Shown here one piece after another: positions 6,963 through 10,822 of a stretch of DNA of 10,822 nucleotides. The position numbers were made by a program, and so were the translations under genes. The stretch is taken from NCBI GenBank assembly GCA_009692275.1, contig SHZL01000072.1:1-10822 (forward strand), given 5' to 3'. Within the stretch, counting starts at the first letter, position 1, and every line of letters begins with the position of its first letter. Under the pieces are notes generated by a model. That model did no database searches. It saw only the letters and a program-made list of their open reading frames with translations, and was not told where the DNA came from. The DNA is from Lysobacterales bacterium (GTDB lineage Bacteria > Pseudomonadota > Gammaproteobacteria > Xanthomonadales > SZUA-36).

Positions 6963-8168
6963 ATGTCAGTGTTACAGGGCTGGAGAGGATGGCGCGAGTT
7001 CAGGAACCTCCCCTGGGAGTGGCGCAACCTGGTTTTCTATTCGGAATCGGGGCAGGACTGGCATCAGTTCCGAGACCTGATCGAAGTGCTGAACGTTCAA
7101 CTGGGACGCAAGGTGTGCTATGTCACCTCTGATCCAAACGATAGGGGGCTGCTGCGGCAACACGAAAATTACCGCGCAGTGTGCATACCTGCCGGAATAT
7201 TCCTGATCACCTTTTTCCAGGTTAACCAGTCTGATGCCCTGGTGCTGACCATGATGGATCTCGGGAACCTGCATCTGAAGCGTTCGCTACATCCCGTGCA
7301 CTACATCTACCTGTTTCACGGTATGGGCAGTACCCATATGGTTGACCATGCAGATTCATTTGATCATTACGATGCGCTTTTTTGTGCCGGACCTCATCAG
7401 CAGGCTGAAATCCGCAAGCGTGAAGCACTAAAAAACCTTCCGGCCAAGCACTTGTTCGACTATGGGCACCCCAGGCTTGATCGGGTCATGAGCGCAGCAA
7501 AGGCGTACCGCTTACCACGTATTGCACATGCGGGTGGAGGAAAAACCGGCCCCATCGTTCTGGTTGCGCCAACATGGGGAGCAACATCAATTTTCAATGC
7601 CTGCGGCCATGAGTTGATTGATACGCTGTTACGCGATGGCTTCGAAGTAATCATGCGGCCGCACTATCAAAGCCTGGGGCAGACTCCGGACGTGATCAAG
7701 TCCTTGCGGGATCATTTTCACTCCCGGCCGGGTTTTCACTACATTGATCGCATGGAAGAAACAGAGTCCATGCTGAGCTCCGACCTCCTGATCAGCGATT
7801 GGTCGGCGATGGCCCTGGAGTATGCCCTGGGCCTGGAGAAACCGGTTCTGTTTGTTGACGTCCCGCGCCGTATCCGCAATCCCGACTGGCAAGAACTTGA
7901 AATAGAGCCTATTGAATCGGCCATCCGGGAAAGAATCGGCGCCATAATTTCCCCCGATGACCTTGCGCAGGTTCGGGGGAAAATATACGACCTGCTGGCG
8001 CACAGCGAAGAATTTGCGCAGCACGCGCGGGAATTGCGCAATCAGACGGTTTTCCGTGTCGGTGATAGCGTTTCAGCCGGAGCGGCAGAAATCGCTCGAT
8101 TGGCGGACATTCAGAAAGCAAACCGGCAGCAGGCCAGTCGGTCCGATCCGGGCATGGGCCATGACTGA
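6963..8168 (+). CDS. CDP-glycerol:glycerophosphate glycerophosphotransferase-like protein (TagB/TagF family)
   Basis: A 401-residue protein resembling the catalytic domain of teichoic acid glycerol/ribitol phosphotransferases (GT-B fold), which attack a CDP-alcohol and release CMP. Motifs are YLFHGMGSTHM (116-126) with the likely catalytic His119, FDYGHPRLDR (165-174), VLVAPTWGAT (199-208), IMRPHYQS (230-237) and LLISDWSAMALEYALGLEKP (275-294), with the Ser/Asp region that binds the phosphate groups. There is no signal peptide; such enzymes sit on the inner face of the membrane. It contains only the transferase domain and no N-terminal glycosyltransferase. Gram-negative genomes use relatives for capsule or O-antigen glycerophosphate. 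In this cluster a CMP-activated phosphonate is an attractive donor, but that is inference. The start ATG at 6963 has a weak Shine-Dalgarno. The 3' end overlaps the next gene by eight bases. Confidence 0.85.
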   Translation: MSVLQGWRGWREFRNLPWEWRNLVFYSESGQDWHQFRDLIEVLNVQLGRKVCYVTSDPNDRGLLRQHENYRAVCIPAGIFLITFFQVNQSDALVLTMMDLGNLHLKRSLHPVHYIYLFHGMGSTHMVDHADSFDHYDALFCAGPHQQAEIRKREALKNLPAKHLFDYGHPRLDRVMSAAKAYRLPRIAHAGGGKTGPIVLVAPTWGATSIFNACGHELIDTLLRDGFEVIMRPHYQSLGQTPDVIKSLRDHFHSRPGFHYIDRMEETESMLSSDLLISDWSAMALEYALGLEKPVLFVDVPRRIRNPDWQELEIEPIESAIRERIGAIISPDDLAQVRGKIYDLLAHSEEFAQHARELRNQTVFRVGDSVSAGAAEIARLADIQKANRQQASRSDPGMGHD

Positions 8169-9984
8169 CCGCCCCAACCGAGCGGTCTTGTTTCGCTGGA
8201 TGGGATGGTTCGCACTGGCCAATGCTCTCTTGTTGGCTGTGCTTGGATTGCGTTATTTTGCAAACTTCTCACCTGGTGAGACGCTGCTCTGCTGGCTCTA
8301 CCTCGTCCTGGCGTTGCCTGCTCATTTTGTGACGCTTTCGGTATTGCCGCTTTTTATTGTCCTGACGCCGCTGGTGCTGGCCTGGCCTTCCCGGCGTGGG
8401 GTAACGGTCCTGGCGGCAATTCTGTTTGCTGCGCTGATTGCCGTCAGCGAGCTCGACAGTCTGCTTTGGTCGCAAAGCCGCTTTCACATCAATGGCCTGA
8501 CTTTGCAAATCCTCGGGCTGCGAAGCTGGGTTTTCGTTGCCGCACTTTTCGTTGTCAGTCTTTGGTTTGAGTCCATGCTGGCCGTATGGACCTGGCGATG
8601 GGTAGATGGTCGCCAACCGCGCCATGGCCGGTTGGCGGGAGTCTTTTGCCTGGTTGCTGTGGCCGGCTCACAACTGATTTACGCGTGGGCTGATGCCAGC
8701 TATTACCAGCCCGTAACCAGTGTGGCGATACAACTACCGGTATACACATGGTTCACCGCCAGGCGACAACTTGCCCAGCTGGGCCTGGTTGATCCGGTTG
8801 CCAGCCGCGAGCGGATCCTGGCACGAAGGGTGGCCCGGCAATGGGATCACGCGGCCAACCCCGCACTGAACTACCCTTTAAAACCCTTGCAGTGCAGTAA
8901 CAAGAAGCCGATGAACCTGTTATTGATCCTGGCTGATGCGATGCGCAGCGATATGTTGCAGGAAAAAACGGCGCCGTTCTTGTGGGGCATGGCAAATGGC
9001 CAGGCGCAATGGTTCACCCGGCATTTCAGTGGGGGAAACTCGTCGCGCATAGGCGTGTTCAGCTTGTTCTACGGTTTGCCGCCGGGCTACTGGAGCAGTA
9101 TCGAATCCCTGCAGCGATCCTCGGTGTTCGTGGACGAACTCCAGCGGCAGAATTATGCCTTGGGACTGTTTACCAGTTACACCATGTACCGGCCGGTGTC
9201 ACTTGACCGGACGGCTTTTGCCAATGTGCCGAATTTACGCATTCATACTGAGCCTGAGGATGCAACTCCGTGGCAGCGAGACCAAATCATTACCAGTGAT
9301 TGGAAAAATTGGCTGAAACAGCACAACAGGGCGCAACCATTTTTTGGCTTCCTGTTTTACGATGCCAGCAATACACGCGATTATCCGGGGAAACTCAACG
9401 GCATGCCGGAGGTGCAGCCAGCGGGTAGTGACGAACTGTCGAGGAGTTTTTCTGACTACGAAAAATCCATTCGATTTCTGGATGGCCTGATTGAGTCAGT
9501 GCTTGTCGATCTGGAGCAACAGGGTGAGGCTGACCGGACCATCGTGATCATCACCTCCGACCACGGCCAGGAATTCAACGAAACGGGTGCGGGTTTGACA
9601 GACCACGGCTCGGGCTACACCACGTACCAGCTACAGGTGCCATTTCTCGTTAGATGGCCAGGCCGGCCACCGCATCGCTTCGATCACAGGACTTCGCATT
9701 ATGATGTGCTGCCCACGCTCATGACCGAAATGCTGGGCTGCAGCAATCCTGCCGGCGACTATGCCAGCGGTGGTAACCTGTTCGAACAGCGGAATTGGGA
9801 GTGGTTGGTGGCCGGAAGTTACTACAACTATGCAATACTGGAGCCGGACCAGGTAACCATCACCTATCCGGGAGGCAATTTCGAGGTGCGCGACCGGGAT
9901 TATCGTGTCATTGCGAAGCCGGAAGTCAGGGGGCCTGTCCTGGAGGCTGTTGCCACCGAAAATACCAGGTTTTACCGCCCATGA
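8161..9984 (+). CDS. YejM/PbgA-like inner-membrane sulfatase-fold protein (DUF3413-type membrane domain + sulfatase domain)
   Basis: A 607-residue protein with E. coli YejM architecture. Five hydrophobic segments lie within about residues 13-178, followed by the YejM-like YAWADASYYQPVTS (174-187) and LPVYTWFTARRQL (192-204). The periplasmic alkaline-phosphatase/sulfatase-fold domain starts near 250. YejM controls LPS synthesis through LapB/FtsH and binds lipid A and cardiolipin. In E. coli the metal-site residues are degenerate. Here they look kept: LILADAMRSD with Asp259, the nucleophile region GGNSSR (291-296) in the place of YejM SGNTT, and ITSDHGQEFNETG (464-476) with Asp467 and His468, plus His482. 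It may therefore be an active phosphohydrolase or head-group transferase. The ATG at 8161 overlaps the previous gene by eight bases; an open extension back to 7957 is a frame shadow. The stop overlaps the next ATG as ATGA, indicating coupled translation. Confidence 0.87.
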   Translation: MTDRPNRAVLFRWMGWFALANALLLAVLGLRYFANFSPGETLLCWLYLVLALPAHFVTLSVLPLFIVLTPLVLAWPSRRGVTVLAAILFAALIAVSELDSLLWSQSRFHINGLTLQILGLRSWVFVAALFVVSLWFESMLAVWTWRWVDGRQPRHGRLAGVFCLVAVAGSQLIYAWADASYYQPVTSVAIQLPVYTWFTARRQLAQLGLVDPVASRERILARRVARQWDHAANPALNYPLKPLQCSNKKPMNLLLILADAMRSDMLQEKTAPFLWGMANGQAQWFTRHFSGGNSSRIGVFSLFYGLPPGYWSSIESLQRSSVFVDELQRQNYALGLFTSYTMYRPVSLDRTAFANVPNLRIHTEPEDATPWQRDQIITSDWKNWLKQHNRAQPFFGFLFYDASNTRDYPGKLNGMPEVQPAGSDELSRSFSDYEKSIRFLDGLIESVLVDLEQQGEADRTIVIITSDHGQEFNETGAGLTDHGSGYTTYQLQVPFLVRWPGRPPHRFDHRTSHYDVLPTLMTEMLGCSNPAGDYASGGNLFEQRNWEWLVAGSYYNYAILEPDQVTITYPGGNFEVRDRDYRVIAKPEVRGPVLEAVATENTRFYRP

Positions 9985-10822
9985 AATCTCCGGGGAGGTG
10001 GATGCTTTCCGGTCTCCTCAGCTGTCTTGTGCCATTTCCGCTGGCGGCAGATGTGAGTCTGAACACATCTGTGTTGGCGCTGCGTTTCAGCGATCAGGGC
10101 AGTTTGATGGAAGCAACGATGTGCTTCCCCCGGTGTGAAAATATTGAGTCCCGCCAGCAACACATGGAAGACCCGGACGGGATCATAAGCTTTGGCCAGG
10201 TGTTGGATTCCCGCTGGGTGCAGCGGCGTGGTGTACAAGGCGGAATCCAGGACCAGGCGGTAGCTGAAATCCAGCAACTGCATTTTTCCCATCCCGGTGG
10301 CCAAAGCATTACGTGGTTGATTCCGTCGCGTGGCTATCGCCTCGAAGCAATGACGGAAGGTACTGTGCTTACCATGCGCTCCGGGGCGGCTTTCCAGGCC
10401 GCCCCGGTGGCGGGTTTTGGCCGTTGGCTGGAACAGATTCGCTATGTCGCGGTGACCGCGGAGGGCGTCCGGCAAGTCGGACTGGATAGTGAGGCAGTGG
10501 ACGGCTTCGATGCCGATTGGGCAGGCTTTCGTAACCGCTTCTGGACACTTATGGTCAGCGGGCCCACCGACAGCACCTTTGCGATCCAGACTGGAAAGGA
10601 AAACCCGGAGGCGGTCCTGCTGCGCAACAAGGGTTTGCCGAAGGAACTCCTGGTCTTTTACCTCGGGCCCATAGAAGTCAACCAGCTTACCGCCAGTGAT
10701 GAAATTCTGGACGAGTTGCTTTATGCCGGGCTCTGGTTCTGGTTACGCTGGATTTGTCTTGGTTTGTTCTATCTGCTCGCGTGGATCCAGTCCATGGTTC
10801 CCGATTGGGGTTGGGCCATCAT
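9981..10822 (+). CDS. YidC/Oxa1-like membrane insertase paralogue, N-terminal part (runs off window)
   Basis: An open frame of 280 codons from the ATG of an ATGA overlap to the window end, with no stop. Residues 1-23 form a signal-like segment ending FPLAA, apparently cleavable, unlike the uncleaved first helix of normal YidC. Residues 24-235 form a periplasmic beta-rich region. FDADWAGFRNRFWTLMVSG (176-194) and LLVFYLGPIEVNQL (223-236) correspond to the end of the YidC P1 domain, and LYAGLWFWLRWICLGLFYLL (247-266), then IQSMVPDWGWAI (269-280), to the second transmembrane helix and the start of the insertase core. The periplasmic part is about 100 residues shorter than in E. coli YidC. The location away from the rnpA-mnmE neighbourhood and in an envelope cluster points to a specialised paralogue. 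The conserved transmembrane groove with its Arg should lie in the missing part, so insertase activity cannot be judged. Confidence 0.85.
   Translation, partial: MKSPGRWMLSGLLSCLVPFPLAADVSLNTSVLALRFSDQGSLMEATMCFPRCENIESRQQHMEDPDGIISFGQVLDSRWVQRRGVQGGIQDQAVAEIQQLHFSHPGGQSITWLIPSRGYRLEAMTEGTVLTMRSGAAFQAAPVAGFGRWLEQIRYVAVTAEGVRQVGLDSEAVDGFDADWAGFRNRFWTLMVSGPTDSTFAIQTGKENPEAVLLRNKGLPKELLVFYLGPIEVNQLTASDEILDELLYAGLWFWLRWICLGLFYLLAWIQSMVPDWGWAI

Noticed and set aside
7957..8160. N-terminal extension of the YejM-like protein
   Set aside because: It overlaps the end of the TagF-like gene by over 200 bases and adds Arg-rich non-membrane sequence; ATG 8161 gives the YejM-like beginning.
9972..10475. 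A 167-codon open frame on the - strand near the right end
   Set aside because: It is antisense to the YidC-like gene, which shows family motifs and an ATGA overlap with its upstream partner.

Overview
The window looks like chromosomal DNA of a gammaproteobacterium or close relative. The 3' end of a polynucleotide phosphorylase gene is followed by a proteobacterial MetA/MetY pair, and later come YejM-like and YidC-like envelope proteins typical of Gram-negative cells. Base composition is moderately GC-rich and even throughout. I cannot name a genus. All recognisable genes lie on the + strand with short gaps or overlaps. No RNA gene, CRISPR array or insertion sequence was seen.

Layout. (1) 1-228: the last 54 codons of pnp and its rho-independent terminator. 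(2) 313-2694: a homoserine O-acyltransferase (MetA family) and an O-acylhomoserine sulfhydrylase (MetY), a two-step route from homoserine to homocysteine. (3) 2735-6691: a phosphonate biosynthesis block. It holds a phosphocholine/phosphonate-type cytidylyltransferase, an internally deleted remnant of a phosphoenolpyruvate mutase-nucleotidyltransferase fusion, phosphonopyruvate decarboxylase, an ICMT/PEMT-like membrane methyltransferase and 2-aminoethylphosphonate (AEP) transaminase. (4) 6700-10822: an envelope block. It holds a small YLDPSTGS-motif membrane protein, a CDP-glycerol glycerophosphotransferase-like protein, a YejM/PbgA-like sulfatase-fold membrane protein and the N-terminal part of a second-type YidC.

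How the genes may work together. PEP mutase would make phosphonopyruvate, the decarboxylase phosphonoacetaldehyde and the transaminase AEP. The cytidylyltransferase could activate AEP as CMP-AEP, and the TagF-like protein could transfer the phosphonate to a glycan or lipid. The methyltransferase might N-methylate the product, and the YejM-like and YidC-like proteins would act at the membrane. This reads as a cell-envelope phosphonate decoration system. The enzyme families are recognised from sequence; their joint function is inference.

The most striking point is the PEP mutase. Only a 67-codon ORF remains, joining the typical N-terminus of PEP mutase in frame to the typical C-terminus of its fused nucleotidyltransferase, while every neighbouring gene is intact. 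This is either a real internal deletion or an assembly collapse, and it decides whether the pathway works in this genome.
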